DNA from: an uncultured Bacilli bacterium
Lineage (GTDB): Bacteria; Bacillota_I; Bacilli_A; RF39; UBA660
Assembly (NCBI GenBank): GCA_934133155.1
Contig: CAKPAT010000074.1
Span: 1 to 5,833 of the forward strand
Direction: 5' to 3'
Length of the DNA stretch: 5,833 nt
A program made the translations under genes and the position numbers. The notes beneath the pieces are model-generated. The model did not search any database and had not been told where the DNA came from. It was given only the letters and a program-made list of their open reading frames with translations. Position 1 is the first letter of the stretch; every line of letters begins with the position of its first letter. Positions 4,887 to 5,833 of the stretch are shown here, in pieces.

Positions 4887-5833
4887 ATCCTATCCAATTG
4901 ATAGTTGCATTTGCTCCCCATGGAGAACCAGATACTTGGTTTTCTTTTTTATTTATATTAATTGTTTTTAAGTTTGAACCTTGAAAAGCTGTTGCTGTTA
5001 TTGTCTGAATAGTACTTGGTATGGTGATTTCTTCTAATGTACTATCTGCAAAACACCTATTGTCAATATACGTTAAACCCTCATTTAATTTTATAGAAGT
5101 TAATTTTGACATGGAAAAAGCTTCATCTTTTATTATTTTTACATTTGATGGGATTTCTATATATTTAATTATTAACCCGCCGAATGACCAGTGACTTATA
5201 ATTTCAATATTTGAAGGTATTTCTATATTACTTGTATCTTTACTAGCATATGAATTTAATGTAGTATAATCTATGCTACCATCACTATTTCTACCATAAA
5301 CATATTTATCTTCACCCATTAAATTATTACCAGTAAATGCTCCATTACCTAAATATTTAATAGTATTTGGAATAACTAATTTTGTAATTCTATTGCCGTA
5401 AAAAGCTACTTCACCAATTGATTTTATATTTGATGGAAGCTTCAACTCACCTTCTATTTTATTTCCCGAAAACGTTTGCTCTCCTATATAAGTGACACTA
5501 TCAGGTATATCTATTTCTGTTATTCTATCAGCAAAGAATTGCATATTACCAATATAAGTTAATGTATCTGGAAACCATACATTAGTAATATCTTTATTAG
5601 CAAATCCTTTTGTTGTACTTGCTACAATAGGTACATCTGATAGCTTTGTTATGGTAAGTCCGTTTATTTTATTTGGTATTTTCACTTTAGTTCCGCATGA
5701 TTTGTCATAATCGTCAATAGATGCAGTACCGTCACCGTTATCAGTTATAGTAAAACAACTTTCGTCAGTTGCTTTAATATTACCTTTTGCTTTTAAAATT
5801 ACTCCTGTTTCAAAAGATGCGTAAACAGCAGCT
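4885..5833 (-). CDS. BspA-type leucine-rich repeat surface protein (5' end outside window)
   Basis: The frame is open from the TAA at 4887-4885 to the window edge, giving 315 residues with no start. A GTG at 5685-5683 is an internal Val codon, not the start: the 49 residues before it match the paralogue closely (KGNIK.TDESCFTI.DNGDGTASI..YD..CG). The visible part starts at AAVYASFETG, which aligns with the end of the paralogue's hydrophobic segment, so about 25-30 residues including the signal or anchor are missing. Visible Cys26 and Cys46 match Cys51 and Cys71 of the paralogue. LRR_5-type repeats run from about residue 84, broken near 168-202 by an insert (YVYGRNSDGSIDYTTLNSYA). The C-terminus ININKKENQ...PWG...NWIG matches the paralogue. 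It is probably a surface or exported protein; its ligand is unknown. Confidence 0.9.
   Translation of the reverse strand, partial: AAVYASFETGVILKAKGNIKATDESCFTITDNGDGTASIDDYDKSCGTKVKIPNKINGLTITKLSDVPIVASTTKGFANKDITNVWFPDTLTYIGNMQFFADRITEIDIPDSVTYIGEQTFSGNKIEGELKLPSNIKSIGEVAFYGNRITKLVIPNTIKYLGNGAFTGNNLMGEDKYVYGRNSDGSIDYTTLNSYASKDTSNIEIPSNIEIISHWSFGGLIIKYIEIPSNVKIIKDEAFSMSKLTSIKLNEGLTYIDNRCFADSTLEEITIPSTIQTITATAFQGSNLKTININKKENQVSGSPWGANATINWIG

Noticed and set aside
4885..5685. A GTG start at 5685 giving a 266-aa LRR protein
   Set aside because: The frame continues upstream to the window edge with strong similarity to the paralogue, so GTG is an internal Val codon and the gene is simply cut by the window.

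Overview
The window is a low-G+C stretch (about 30% G+C by eye). Every gene lies on the minus strand, so transcription runs from high to low coordinates. Strong AAGGTG/GAGGTGA-type ribosome binding sites and leucine-rich surface proteins of the gut BspA-like kind suggest a low-G+C Gram-positive of the Bacilli or a related gut lineage. All ten tryptophan codons in the recognised genes are TGG, and TGA serves as a stop in two genes. The standard bacterial code therefore fits and a Mycoplasma-type code does not. The species cannot be named from this sequence.

In transcription order: (1) 5833-4885 is a BspA-type leucine-rich repeat (LRR) protein whose start lies beyond the window. It ends in a clear intrinsic terminator. 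(2) A 171-bp spacer, 4714-4884, is packed with palindromes. It includes two 19-nt copies of one sequence in inverted orientation, 83 bp apart. (3) 4713-3721 is a complete 330-aa paralogue of the first LRR protein. Both have the same N-terminal Cys-containing module, the same interrupted LRR array and the same C-terminal tail. (4) 3671-3066 is an unrecognised 201-aa protein. (5) 2967-1939 is a zinc-dependent medium-chain alcohol/polyol dehydrogenase. (6) 1912-176 is a type I ABC exporter half-transporter, 26 nt behind the dehydrogenase. (7) 148-1 is the left end of an apparent IS3-like insertion sequence carrying the first 26 codons of its transposase orfA.

The two LRR proteins are probably exported or membrane-anchored surface proteins. 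The dehydrogenase and exporter are probably one transcript, with a 10-bp hairpin between them that may lower exporter expression. Candidate sigma-A-type promoters precede the 201-aa gene and the dehydrogenase. In both places the stop codon of the upstream gene is embedded in a TTGAC-type -35 box. No terminator is visible between 4713 and 176, so read-through may link these genes.

The most interesting signal is the spacer between the LRR paralogues. Its layout is that of a small invertible promoter switch: inverted repeats flank a segment whose best promoter-like sequence points away from the downstream surface-protein gene. This is a hypothesis. No recombinase is encoded in the window.
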